Source of the DNA: Candidatus Nomurabacteria bacterium
GTDB taxonomy: Bacteria > Patescibacteria > Paceibacteria > UBA9973
Reading direction: 5' to 3'
Assembly: GCA_023267435.1 (NCBI GenBank)
Contig: JAHFNH010000002.1
Span: 62,001 to 126,000, forward strand
DNA: 64,000 nucleotides
Part shown: positions 1 through 8,423 of the stretch, piece by piece
How positions within the stretch are numbered: the first letter of the stretch is position 1
Layout: the number at the start of each line of letters is the position of its first letter
The notes under the pieces: model-generated
Database searches by the model: none
The model's input: only the letters and a program-made list of their open reading frames with translations
What the model was told of the DNA's origin: nothing
Translations under genes and position numbers: made by a program

Positions 1-145
1 TCCTTAATTCCTCGACTTCTTTCAAGACTATTAAACGCTCATCATCGAGCGTAACTAATTTTTGTATATCAATATCAACGCGTTTCTTTTTAGCGCCAGC
101 TTGCACTATTTCTTTATTTTCACGAATAAATTTTATGTCTAACAT
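1..145 (-). CDS. serS: Seryl-tRNA synthetase, N-terminal part (cut by window edge)
   Basis: Reading leftwards from 145 the protein begins MLDIKFIRENKEIVQAG and continues as a Lys/Glu-rich helix to the window edge. This is the typical start of the SerRS N-terminal tRNA-binding coiled coil; the enzyme charges tRNA-Ser and tRNA-Sec with serine in the cytoplasm. Only about 48 residues are present. An in-frame ATG at 154 would add three residues, but TATAAT (153-158, minus strand) ends 7 nt before the ATG at 145, so 145 is preferred and the mRNA is probably leaderless. Confidence 0.85.
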   Translation of the reverse strand, partial: MLDIKFIRENKEIVQAGAKKKRVDIDIQKLVTLDDERLIVLKEVEELR

Positions 146-152
146 GCTTGCC

Positions 153-158
153 ATTATA
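153..158 (-). promoter_or_regulatory. -10 hexamer of serS
   Basis: TATAAT on the minus strand, 7 nt before the serS ATG. No room for a leader or Shine-Dalgarno site. Confidence 0.6.
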
Positions 159-244
159 ACATAATGGCTTATATACACAAAAGTTGTTCCCTAAAGGGAC
201 TTCATTTAGCAAAATGACCTACTGAGTCGTTTTCAACAGATTGA

Positions 245-272
245 TTACAATCTAAGAAAACGGGAGTATAAT
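245..272 (+). promoter_or_regulatory. dprA promoter
   Basis: -35 TTACAA (245-250), 16 nt spacer ending in CGGGAG, -10 TATAAT (267-272), then 8 nt to the ATG at 281. The relA promoter at 3551-3578 has the same GGGAG-TATAATAT block. Both are preceded by a small palindrome, TCCCTAAAGGGA, about 60-70 nt upstream. Confidence 0.6.
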
Positions 273-280
273 ATACAAAT

Positions 281-1141
281 ATGGAAATAAGAAAATTATC
301 AAAAGATAAATTTCCGAAGGCCTTGTTAGAAATTCCTCAGCCTCCCGAGGATCTTTGGATTATAGGAGATTTACCCGACCAAGACCTTATTTATTTATGC
401 GTCGTCGGTTCTCGTAAATTTACTTCGTATGGAAAAGAAGTATGTGAAAAATTAGTGGCGGGTTTGAAAGGCTACCCGATAGCAATTGTCTCCGGTTTTG
501 CGATGGGCATCGATACTATTGCTCATAAGAAAGCGATGGAAGTCGGACTCAAAACTTTAGTTTTCCCTGGTTCCGGACTTTCGAAAGAAGCGATGTATCC
601 GAAAACAAATGTTCAGCTGATGGAGGAAGTCGTTAGAAATGGCGGATGCTTGATTTCAGAATTTGAACCAGACTTCAAAGCAACGCAGTGGAGCTTCCCA
701 ATGCGCAACAGACTTATGGCGGGTATTTCTAAAGCTGTGCTTGTGATAGAGGCTGAAGAAAAATCCGGCACGCTCATCACTGCTCGCCTCACTACCGAAT
801 ACAATCGTGATCTACTCGCAGTGCCAGGATCAATTTATTCTCCAAATTCAAAAGGAACAAATAGATTAATCCGCCAAGGCGCGACACCGATAACTTGCGT
901 GGAAGATGTTTTAGAAGCACTCGGTTTCGAATTAGAAAAAGATGAAGACAAGCAGATGAAACTCTTTGCGGATTTATCTCCAGAAGAAAAAAAGGTTATT
1001 GAATTATTGCGTGAACCAATAGAAAGAGATGAATTAGTCAGAGCAATGAAAATGCAAATCTCCGCCGCGAATTCCCTGCTTTCCGTAATGGAAATAAAAG
1101 GACTCATAAAAGAAGAATTAGGAGAAATTCGATTGGCGTAA
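281..1141 (+). CDS. dprA: DNA processing protein DprA (Smf)
   Basis: DprA binds incoming single-stranded DNA and loads RecA during natural transformation. The Rossmann-like DprA core spans about residues 20-215: GSRKFTSYG (43-51), SGFAMGIDT (71-79), FPGSGLS (95-101), FPMRNRLMAG (139-148) and EKSGTLITA (160-168). The C-terminal 50 residues look like the DprA winged-helix domain. At 286 aa the length fits short DprA forms lacking the N-terminal SAM-like domain. The ATG at 281 lies 8 nt after TATAAT, so the transcript is probably leaderless. topA follows 163 nt downstream. Confidence 0.93.
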   Translation: MEIRKLSKDKFPKALLEIPQPPEDLWIIGDLPDQDLIYLCVVGSRKFTSYGKEVCEKLVAGLKGYPIAIVSGFAMGIDTIAHKKAMEVGLKTLVFPGSGLSKEAMYPKTNVQLMEEVVRNGGCLISEFEPDFKATQWSFPMRNRLMAGISKAVLVIEAEEKSGTLITARLTTEYNRDLLAVPGSIYSPNSKGTNRLIRQGATPITCVEDVLEALGFELEKDEDKQMKLFADLSPEEKKVIELLREPIERDELVRAMKMQISAANSLLSVMEIKGLIKEELGEIRLA

Positions 1142-1186
1142 TTTGCCAAAAAATTATGTTTCGTGTAATACTGGTACTTAATGAAT

Positions 1187-1304
1187 CCCGTTAGAAGCCG
1201 CGGTCGCAGTTTTAAACGGTATTTAATTAAGAGATTATTATTTTAAATTAAATTATTAGCAGATAAAGGTTTTTAAAAAAGACCGCGACCTGCTTCTAAA
1301 CGGG
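1187..1304. repeat. 118-bp fold-back (imperfect inverted repeat) abutting the topA start codon
   Basis: The left arm (CCCGTTAGAAGC-CGCGGTCGCAGTTTT, from 1187) is matched in inverse orientation by the right arm (about 1273-1304, ending GCTTCTAAACGGG). About 55 nt of AT-rich DNA lies between. The right arm ends at 1304 and the topA ATG begins at 1305. In RNA the arms would form a long stem occluding the start; in DNA they could extrude as a cruciform. Confidence 0.75.
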
Positions 1305-3512
1305 ATGAAACTATTAATTGTGGAATCACCTTCAAAAGCAAAGACTATTGAGAAATATCTCGATGGCGCATTTACCGTGCGCGCATCTGTCGGACATATT
1401 CGCGATTTACCAAAATCAAATAAACTTGCTATTGATATTCCCGCTGGATTCGTGCCTCATTATGAAATATCAAAAGGTAAAGAAAAAGTCGTCCACGAAC
1501 TCCAAAGCCTCGCAGAAAAAGCAACAGAAATAATGTTGGCGACAGACCCCGACCGCGAAGGAGAAGCTATCGCTTGGCATATCGAAGAATTATTGAAACA
1601 AGATAAAAAAGTAAAAGCTCCGATGCAACGCGTGGCTTTTCATGAAATCACTAAAGAAGCCGTGGAAGAAGCTTTGAAGCACCCTCGTGCAATAGATACT
1701 GATTTACGCAAAGCTCAAGAAGCTCGCAGAGTACTAGACAGGCTCGTGGGTTATGATTTGTCAGGTTTAATTTGGAAAAAAGTTCGCTACGGACTTTCAG
1801 CAGGACGCGTGCAATCCCCAGCTCTCCGCATAATCATGGAACGCGAAAGAGAAATTCGCGCATTTATTCCAGAAAAATATTGGAGACTCTACGGACTTTT
1901 TGAAACTCTAAAAAAAGAAAAAATATCTTTAGAATGTTCCAAAGAACCAAGAGACAAAGAACTTGTTGATAAAATTCTTCATGAAGGCAAGAATGGTAAT
2001 TGGAAAATTTCTGGAGTAAAAGAATCAGAACAAAAGCGTTCACCTCGTGCGCCTTTTACCACTTCCACTTTGCAACAGACAGCGAGTTCTCGTCTGGGAT
2101 ACTCACCTTCTCGCACAATGCAAATAGCGCAGAAGCTTTATGAAGCTGGACATATCACATACATGAGAACAGATAGTACAAATTTGTCTGTAGCAGCTCA
2201 AACACAAATCGTCGCACTGATTGAAAAAGAATACGGTGGAAAATATGCGGAAGCGAGAGTTTATAAAACAAAATCAAAAAATGCGCAGGAAGCTCACGAA
2301 GCTATTCGTCCAACACATGTCGAACATTTTGAAGCTGGTAGTGATGATCAACAAAAACTTTATAGACTTATCTGGGAACGTGCAGTTTCTTCACAGATGA
2401 CTGATGCGAAACTTTTAAAAACAAAAGTCACCGCAAATATCGAAAGTCACGAAGACTTGCCTGATTTTTCCATTGTCGGCTCAAGAGTTCTTTTTTCTGG
2501 CTGGCTCGAAGTAGACAAAGATGCGCGCGGAGATGATGTAGAACTTCCAGAAGTAAAAGAAGGTGAAAAATTAAAACTGTTGGAATTATTAAGTGAAGAG
2601 AAATTTACCGAACCACCAAACAGATATTCTGAAGCAGGACTTGTGAAAGAACTAGAATCCCGTGATATCGGTAGACCTTCGACTTACGCTGCTATTATGC
2701 GCACTTTGGAAGACAGAGAATATGTTCGAAAAGAAGGTAAGACATTATTCCCGACTGATACCGGTGAAGTCGTCTCTGATTTCTTGGAAAATAATTTCCC
2801 TACATATATTTCAGATACATTCACCGCAGAGATGGAAGATAAACTCGATGAAATTTCTCGTGGTGAACGCGAATATGAAAAAACATTGAAAGATTTCTAT
2901 GGTCCATTCTTAAAAGAAGTTAAAGAAAAAGATAAACTAGAAAAAGCGACAAATCTCGGTGAAGCACCGGAAGATATAAAATGTCCAAAGTGTGGAGGTA
3001 AAATGATAATAAAATTATCAAAAAATGGTAAATTTTATTCTTGTGCAAATTATCCAGATTGTGAAGGAGCATTGAAACTAGATGGTACGGAAATGGCTGG
3101 TCCAAAAGAAACTGGTGAAATGTGTCCAAAATGCGGAGATAAAAAAGGAAAATCTGGTGGAGGAAAACTTGTTGTGCGAGAAGGTAAATTCGGCACATTC
3201 ATCTCCTGCTCTCGTTATCCAAAATGTAAATTTATCAAACAAGATGAAGAAGAAGTAAAAAGAAAAATGACTGATGTCACCTGTCCAACTTGTAAAAATG
3301 GCAAGATGATGGAACGCCGCGGAAGATTTGGAATATTTTATTCTTGTTCCAATTACCCTGATTGTAAAAATGCTATAAAAGCAAAACCCACCGGCCGCAT
3401 CTGCGAACTCTGCCAATCGCTCATGATGGAAGGCACAAAAACAATTCCTGAGCGTTGTTCAAACAAAGCTTGCAAGAATCACAATCCACATAAACTAAAT
3501 AAAATGGAATAA
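1305..3512 (+). CDS. topA: DNA topoisomerase I
   Basis: Type IA topoisomerase that relaxes negatively supercoiled DNA by transient single-strand cleavage. The Toprim domain (1 to about 115) carries Glu7 and the metal-binding DPDREGE (81-87). The catalytic tyrosine is Tyr286 in YMRTDS. The C-terminal region (from about 560) holds four Cys4 zinc ribbons, of the type CPKCGGK...SCANYPDC, which bind single-stranded DNA. The 735-aa length is typical. No Shine-Dalgarno site or close -10 is seen; the start is fixed by the conserved MKLLIVESPSKAKTIEKYL and abuts the fold-back at 1187-1304. Confidence 0.96.
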   Translation: MKLLIVESPSKAKTIEKYLDGAFTVRASVGHIRDLPKSNKLAIDIPAGFVPHYEISKGKEKVVHELQSLAEKATEIMLATDPDREGEAIAWHIEELLKQDKKVKAPMQRVAFHEITKEAVEEALKHPRAIDTDLRKAQEARRVLDRLVGYDLSGLIWKKVRYGLSAGRVQSPALRIIMEREREIRAFIPEKYWRLYGLFETLKKEKISLECSKEPRDKELVDKILHEGKNGNWKISGVKESEQKRSPRAPFTTSTLQQTASSRLGYSPSRTMQIAQKLYEAGHITYMRTDSTNLSVAAQTQIVALIEKEYGGKYAEARVYKTKSKNAQEAHEAIRPTHVEHFEAGSDDQQKLYRLIWERAVSSQMTDAKLLKTKVTANIESHEDLPDFSIVGSRVLFSGWLEVDKDARGDDVELPEVKEGEKLKLLELLSEEKFTEPPNRYSEAGLVKELESRDIGRPSTYAAIMRTLEDREYVRKEGKTLFPTDTGEVVSDFLENNFPTYISDTFTAEMEDKLDEISRGEREYEKTLKDFYGPFLKEVKEKDKLEKATNLGEAPEDIKCPKCGGKMIIKLSKNGKFYSCANYPDCEGALKLDGTEMAGPKETGEMCPKCGDKKGKSGGGKLVVREGKFGTFISCSRYPKCKFIKQDEEEVKRKMTDVTCPTCKNGKMMERRGRFGIFYSCSNYPDCKNAIKAKPTGRICELCQSLMMEGTKTIPERCSNKACKNHNPHKLNKME

Positions 3513-3550
3513 AAAAGTGTCCCCTAAAGGGACTGCGATTTCTACAATCT

Positions 3551-3578
3551 TTGAAGATTAAGAAATCGGGAGTATAAT
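3551..3578 (+). promoter_or_regulatory. rel promoter
   Basis: -35 TTGAAG (3551-3556), 16 nt spacer, -10 TATAAT (3573-3578), 8 nt to the ATG at 3587. The palindrome GTCCCCTAAAGGGAC (about 3520-3534), directly after topA, may be a topA terminator or a shared operator with the dprA promoter. Confidence 0.6.
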
Positions 3579-3586
3579 ATCTATCT

Positions 3587-5056
3587 ATGACAGACGTAAA
3601 GCAAATATTTAATTCAATACAAGGAAAAGTTCCAAAGAAAGACGAGGAGCTAATCATTAAAGCTTACGAATTTTCTAAAAAAGCACATGAAGGACAGAAA
3701 CGAATGAGTGGTGAACCATATTTCATTCACGTTTTTGAAACTGCGAAACTTATTGCGAAGCTCGGCATGGATGCCAAGACTATTGCGGCTGGACTTTTGC
3801 ACGATGTATTAGAAGATACACTCATAAAAGAATCTGAAATGGAAAAAGAATTCGGAAAAGATATCGTCTTCTTGGTAAGGGGTGTGACGAAACTCGGAAC
3901 CTTAAAATATCGCGGACATGAAAGACATGTAGAGAGTCTGCGTAAATTTTTCGTTGCTATAGCAAACGACCTCCGTGTAGTTATCATAAAATTCGCTGAT
4001 AGAATGCACAATCTCAGTACACTGCAACACGTACGAGAAGATAAAAGAAAAAGAATAGCCATAGAATCAATCGAGGTTTACGCTCCCCTGGCGAATCGTC
4101 TCGGAATGGGAAAATTAAAAGGTGAAATAGAAGACGCGGCTTTTCCTTACGCTTATCCGGAAGAATACGCACAAGTAGAAGAATTGATAAAAGGAAAAAA
4201 AGAATTGTATGAAAAATATTTAACTGAAGTCCGCAATGATCTCGAAAAAGAATTAAAGAAAAATAAAATAAAATATGTCGAGATTGATTACCGAATGAAG
4301 CATAAATACAGTCTTTACAAAAAACTTGTTCAGCATGATATGGATATAGATAAGATTTATGACATCGTCGCTTTGCGCGTCGTTGTGGAGACTGTCGAAG
4401 ATTGTTATCGAGTTCTTGGTTTAGTGCATTCTATATGGAAACCACTACCAGGTAGAATTAAAGATTATATTGCAGTACCAAAACCAAACGGTTATCGTTC
4501 GATTCATACCACTATCTTTACTGGTTCCGGTGGAATTGCCGAGATACAAATACGAACGAGAGAAATGCATGCTGAAGCGGCTTATGGTATCGCTGCGCAC
4601 TTCGCATACAAAGAACAAGGCGATAAAAAAGCCCAAGATGATAAATCGAAATTTAAGTGGATTAAAGATCTGAAAGATTTAAAACATATTCCGGAAGATC
4701 CATCGAAGTTTATTGAGAATTTAAAAATGGACGTTTTTAATGATCGCATCTTCGTTTTCACTCCCGAAGGAGATGTTGTAGATTTACCAGAAGGCTCTAG
4801 CCCGATTGATTTCGCTTATACAATTCATTCCGATATAGGAAATCATATTGCAAGCGCAAAAGTAAGCGGTAAAATGACACCAATCAGTACGAAATTGCAC
4901 AATGGCGATATTGTAGAAATAGTAACCAAAAAAGACGCTCACCCATCAAATAAATGGCTGGAGTATACTAAGACAACCTTAGCGAAAAAACATATTAGAA
5001 TCTACGGTGAAAAACATAGTCTGCTTTCTATTTTGAAATCTTTCGGTCAAAAATAA
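3587..5056 (+). CDS. rel: Rel/SpoT-type (p)ppGpp synthetase-hydrolase lacking the ACT domain
   Basis: Makes and degrades the alarmone (p)ppGpp, which couples starvation to transcription and translation. The N-terminal HD hydrolase domain carries His72-Asp73 (HDVLEDT) and a later ADRMHNL motif. The synthetase domain includes RMKHKYSLYKK (an RxKD-type loop, typical of bifunctional enzymes) and GYRSIHT. A TGS domain (from about 398) starts with VFNDRIFVFTPEGDVVDLP. At 489 aa the protein stops after TGS, whereas long Rel proteins add helical, Zn-finger and ACT modules. It ends 3 nt before the convergent parB. Confidence 0.92.
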   Translation: MTDVKQIFNSIQGKVPKKDEELIIKAYEFSKKAHEGQKRMSGEPYFIHVFETAKLIAKLGMDAKTIAAGLLHDVLEDTLIKESEMEKEFGKDIVFLVRGVTKLGTLKYRGHERHVESLRKFFVAIANDLRVVIIKFADRMHNLSTLQHVREDKRKRIAIESIEVYAPLANRLGMGKLKGEIEDAAFPYAYPEEYAQVEELIKGKKELYEKYLTEVRNDLEKELKKNKIKYVEIDYRMKHKYSLYKKLVQHDMDIDKIYDIVALRVVVETVEDCYRVLGLVHSIWKPLPGRIKDYIAVPKPNGYRSIHTTIFTGSGGIAEIQIRTREMHAEAAYGIAAHFAYKEQGDKKAQDDKSKFKWIKDLKDLKHIPEDPSKFIENLKMDVFNDRIFVFTPEGDVVDLPEGSSPIDFAYTIHSDIGNHIASAKVSGKMTPISTKLHNGDIVEIVTKKDAHPSNKWLEYTKTTLAKKHIRIYGEKHSLLSILKSFGQK

Positions 5057-5059
5057 ATT

Positions 5060-6052
5060 TTAGACACTAAAATTAGAAATATCGTAGAGATTCGCGTCGT
5101 CACTTTCTATTTCATCTTTTGTTCGATCATCAATAGGCGCTTCTAGTTTTTCTTCTGATGAAGTTTCTGAGGCAGGAACATTTTGAGCAATATAATTCTC
5201 AAGCATCTGCTCAGGCATTTTTTGTGCACCTGTCTTGTTTATTAAATCTAAAATAGCTCGCAAATCTTCCGTTGAAAAGAAATCGATTTTAATCTGCCCG
5301 CCTAATTCTTTTCGGTCTATATGCACGCGAGTGCCGAGTTTGTCTTGAAATTCTTCTTCGAGTTCGGTTATTTCCGGATCAGGCATAAACTCTTTCTTGC
5401 GAACACGATCAAAGGCTATTTTTCTAGCCAATCTTTCCGCTTCACGCACGGTTATCTTTTTGAATAATATTTCTTTAAACAAAACGATCTGTTCTTCTGG
5501 ATGATCTGCAAGCATCAATATCGGTCGAGTATGTCCTTCGGTAATTCTGCCTTCAGAAAGAGCGTCAAGAATTTCATTTGGTAATGAAAGTATGCGCAGT
5601 GAGTTTGAAACATATTCTCGACTGCGTCCCATTTTTTTAGCAATTTCATTATGAGTAAATTTAAATTCACTCGCTAAGCGAAAAAAAGCTCTAGCGCGAT
5701 CAACAGAATTCAAATCCTCGCGTTGCAAGTTTTCTATAATAGCAAGCTCAAGCTTCATCATAGAAGTATCACCTGTTCTTATGATCGCTGGCACTTGAGC
5801 GACTCCAGCGATCTTGGCAGCACGCAGTCTGCGTTCTCCGGCAATGAGTTCATATTCAGTCACAAGTCCTCCGTCTTCTTTTTCCACTTCCATGCGAGAA
5901 ACTGTCAGTGGCTGAAGCACTCCATATTGTTTTATAGAATCAGCCAAATCTTGAAGACGCGCTTCTTCGAATTCCCTTCTTGGTTGGTAAGGGTTTGGTT
6001 TAATTTTGTCTGTGTCGATCCAGAAAATTGAATTGGAATAAATGTTAGACAT
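5060..6052 (-). CDS. parB: Chromosome-partitioning protein ParB
   Basis: ParB binds parS sites, spreads as a CTP-dependent clamp and works with ParA and SMC in chromosome segregation. The N-terminal ParB/Srx domain shows IKPNPYQPRREF, LADSIKQYGVLQPLTV, ELIAGERRLRAAKIAG and IIENLQREDLN, followed by the helix-turn-helix region (NEIAKKMGRSREYVSNSLR). The last 30-50 residues are acidic and low in complexity. The 330-aa length is normal. TAAAAT (6059-6064, minus strand) lies 6 nt before the ATG, so the mRNA is probably leaderless. No parA or recognisable parS is in the window. Confidence 0.94.
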   Translation of the reverse strand: MSNIYSNSIFWIDTDKIKPNPYQPRREFEEARLQDLADSIKQYGVLQPLTVSRMEVEKEDGGLVTEYELIAGERRLRAAKIAGVAQVPAIIRTGDTSMMKLELAIIENLQREDLNSVDRARAFFRLASEFKFTHNEIAKKMGRSREYVSNSLRILSLPNEILDALSEGRITEGHTRPILMLADHPEEQIVLFKEILFKKITVREAERLARKIAFDRVRKKEFMPDPEITELEEEFQDKLGTRVHIDRKELGGQIKIDFFSTEDLRAILDLINKTGAQKMPEQMLENYIAQNVPASETSSEEKLEAPIDDRTKDEIESDDANLYDISNFSV

Positions 6053-6126
6053 GGCACTATTTTAGCATATTTTTAAAAAGTAAAAAATTGATTTTGTGAT
6101 TAATTTAGGGTAAAATTCTGTTTAAT

Positions 6127-6210
6127 GCCCAGATGGCGGAATTGGTAGACGCGATGGACTCAAAATCCATTGATGGCAACATCATGAGAGTTCGATTCTC
6201 TCTCTGGGCA
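6127..6210 (+). tRNA. tRNA-Leu(CAA): tRNA-Leu (anticodon CAA)
   Basis: Acceptor GCCCAGA/TCTGGGC with discriminator A at 6210. Anticodon stem ATGGA/TCCAT with loop CTCAAAA gives anticodon CAA (codon UUG). Class II variable arm; standard T-loop TTCGATT. CCA is not encoded. The murA ATG begins 6 nt after the tRNA end. Confidence 0.93.
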
Positions 6211-6216
6211 CATATT

Positions 6217-7542
6217 ATGAAAAAAACAAAATATAATTCAATCGATTTTCAAGTTGTCGGAGATAAAAAACTCCACGGAAGTATTACTACAAATTTTTCT
6301 AAAAACGGCTCAGTCGGTCTTCTTTGTGCTTCTCTTTTAAATAAAGGAAAAACTACATTGAACGGTATAGCCCGAATAGAAGAAGTTTATCGAGTTATAG
6401 AAATCATAGAGAGTATAGGAGTAAATATACACTGGTCAGGAAAAAATTCCGTAGTCATAACTCCGCCTAAAAATTTCAATCTAAAAAAAATCAACGTAGA
6501 ATCTGCTATTAAAACACGCTCTGTTATCATGCTGATCGGTCCATTGATACATTATTTAAATTCTTTTTCTTTGCCTCACGCACAAGGATGCAATCTAGGT
6601 AAACGCACGATATCTGCACATACTTATGCCCTAGAAGAATTAGGAGTAAAAATAAAAACCACAAACAATAGCTACGATATAACTACTAAAAAATTAAAAC
6701 CAGCAAATATTGTAATGTATGAAGCTGGTGATACTGCTTGTGAAAATATTTTGACAGCTTGTGCTCTTATAGACGGCATAAGTGTCATAAATTTCGCTAG
6801 TGCGAATTATATGGTTCAAGAAATTTGTTTTTTCTTGGAAACATTAGGAGTAAAAATTGATGGCATAGGCACTTCTACTTTGACTGTGCATGGAATAAAA
6901 GAAATCAATAAAAATATTGAATATACAAACAGTGAAGACCCGATAGAATCAATGATGTTTATTTCCGCTGCTGTTATGACAGATTCAAAATTAAATATTA
7001 TGCGTTGTCCGGTGGATTTCCTTTCTTTGGAATTAGAAAAATTAAAAAGAATGGGACTTAAATATAAAATTCTTAAAGAATATGTATCATACAATGGACG
7101 TACAAAATTAATAGATCTTGAAATCTTACCATCAAAACTCACAGCATTAGAAGATAAAATACACGCTTTGCCTTATCCTGGAATCAATATGGACAATTTA
7201 CCATTTTTTGTTCCGATAGCTGTGCGAGCAAAAGGTCAAACAATGATTCATGACTGGGTTTATGAGAACAGAGCTATATATTTCACTGAATTAAACCGTT
7301 TAGGGGCAAATATAACCCTTGCAGACCCACATAGAGTGTATATACAAGGCGGTACTACCTTAAAACCTGCACAAGTTGTCTGCCCTCCAGCTCTTCGTCC
7401 TTCGATGGTTATACTCATAGCGATGCTTGGCGCAAATGGCACTTCTATACTTCACAATGTCTATATGATAAATCGTGGCTATGAGGAAATAGCAGAGCGT
7501 TTAAACTCTATAGGTGCTGATATTAAAATAATCAAAAACTAA
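6217..7542 (+). CDS. murA: UDP-N-acetylglucosamine 1-carboxyvinyltransferase MurA
   Basis: Catalyses the first committed step of peptidoglycan synthesis, adding enolpyruvate from PEP to UDP-GlcNAc in the cytoplasm. The EPSP-synthase fold is recognisable: Lys29-Asn30 (KNG) corresponds to the conserved KN of MurA, and Cys125 in GCNLGKR is the PEP/fosfomycin-reactive cysteine. The 441-aa length is normal. The open frame continues upstream through tRNA-Leu, but that extension is tRNA sequence; the ATG at 6217 is the sensible start. TAA overlaps the miaA ATG (TAATG), so the two are coupled. Confidence 0.9.
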   Translation: MKKTKYNSIDFQVVGDKKLHGSITTNFSKNGSVGLLCASLLNKGKTTLNGIARIEEVYRVIEIIESIGVNIHWSGKNSVVITPPKNFNLKKINVESAIKTRSVIMLIGPLIHYLNSFSLPHAQGCNLGKRTISAHTYALEELGVKIKTTNNSYDITTKKLKPANIVMYEAGDTACENILTACALIDGISVINFASANYMVQEICFFLETLGVKIDGIGTSTLTVHGIKEINKNIEYTNSEDPIESMMFISAAVMTDSKLNIMRCPVDFLSLELEKLKRMGLKYKILKEYVSYNGRTKLIDLEILPSKLTALEDKIHALPYPGINMDNLPFFVPIAVRAKGQTMIHDWVYENRAIYFTELNRLGANITLADPHRVYIQGGTTLKPAQVVCPPALRPSMVILIAMLGANGTSILHNVYMINRGYEEIAERLNSIGADIKIIKN

Positions 7543-8417
7543 TGAAAGTAAGTGCAGGAAATAAGGTTTTTGTAATACTCGGACAGACTGCCACTGGTAA
7601 AAGTAATTTAGCGGTAAAAATCGCCAAGAAAATAAAAGGTGAAATAATTTCTGCCGATTCACGACAGGTTTATAAAGATCTCGACATCGGTTCTGGTAAA
7701 ATCACTAAAAAAGAAATGCTTGGAGTCCCGCATTATTTACTTGATATTGCAAACCCAAAACGTAAATTCACCGTAGCTCAATATAAAAAATTAGCTGATA
7801 AACAAATAAAAGAAATAATTAAAAAAGATAAAACCCCAATAATTTGCGGAGGCACAGGATTTTATATTGATGCAATTACTAAAGGAATAATTTTTCCAGA
7901 AGTTCCACCCAATATAAAACTTCGAAAAGAATTAGAAAAGAAAAGTGTAGAAGAACTTTTTAAAATACTGAAAAAATTAGATTTAAAAAGAGCTCAAAAT
8001 ATCGATGTTAAAAATGGAGTGCGTTTAATCAGAGCGATTGAAATTGCAAAATATTTAGGCAAAGTCCCCTCTTTAGAAATTAAAAAACCAAAGTATGAAT
8101 TCGTAAAAATAGGCCTTTTCCTGCCAACTGAAATATTGAAAAAGAAAGTCACCAAGAGAGTCAAAGGCATGTTTCATCCGCCAGCTGGCGGAGGTTTATT
8201 GAACGAAATTAAAAAATTAAAAAGAAATGGCATATCTGAAAAAAGACTAAAAGAATTTGGTTTTGAATACTTTCATCCGACTGAAGAATCAGTCATAACT
8301 GAAACAATTAAATATGCTAAAAGACAAATGACTTGGTTTAAACGCGACTCTGAAATAAAATGGTTTGATGCTTCAAATAAAGACCAAAGTGAGATAATGA
8401 AATTAATTAAAAACTAA
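7542..8417 (+). CDS. miaA: tRNA dimethylallyltransferase MiaA
   Basis: Transfers dimethylallyl to A37 of tRNAs reading UNN codons, which would include the tRNA-Leu(CAA) just upstream. P-loop GQTATGKS (14-21), SADSRQVYK (38-45), and GGTGFYIDAI (103-112) are diagnostic. Residues 212-218 (HPPAGGG) interrupt a helix and are encoded by the perfect 16-bp palindrome at 8177-8192, so they look like a palindromic insertion. The 291-aa length is otherwise normal. It overlaps murA by one base. Confidence 0.94.
   Translation: MKVSAGNKVFVILGQTATGKSNLAVKIAKKIKGEIISADSRQVYKDLDIGSGKITKKEMLGVPHYLLDIANPKRKFTVAQYKKLADKQIKEIIKKDKTPIICGGTGFYIDAITKGIIFPEVPPNIKLRKELEKKSVEELFKILKKLDLKRAQNIDVKNGVRLIRAIEIAKYLGKVPSLEIKKPKYEFVKIGLFLPTEILKKKVTKRVKGMFHPPAGGGLLNEIKKLKRNGISEKRLKEFGFEYFHPTEESVITETIKYAKRQMTWFKRDSEIKWFDASNKDQSEIMKLIKN
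8177..8192. repeat. Perfect 16-bp palindrome inside miaA
   Basis: TCCGCCAGCTGGCGGA is a perfect GC-rich palindrome in an AT-rich gene, read in frame as part of HPPAGGG. No second copy was noticed in the window. Confidence 0.7.
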
Positions 8418-8423
8418 ATTTTA

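Noticed and set aside
186..198. TCCCTAAAGGGA palindromes upstream of dprA and after topA as operators
   Set aside because: They could equally be weak terminators; short, only two clear copies, and no U-run or binding evidence. Mentioned only as promoter context.
5060..6052. parS-like TGTTTCACGTGAAACA near parB
   Set aside because: No such palindrome was found around parB or rel.
6133..6216. N-terminal extension of MurA reading through tRNA-Leu (MAELVDAMDSKS...)
   Set aside because: The bases are the tRNA gene itself; this peptide is a frequent artefact of open frames over tRNA-Leu. The ATG at 6217 starts at the conserved domain.
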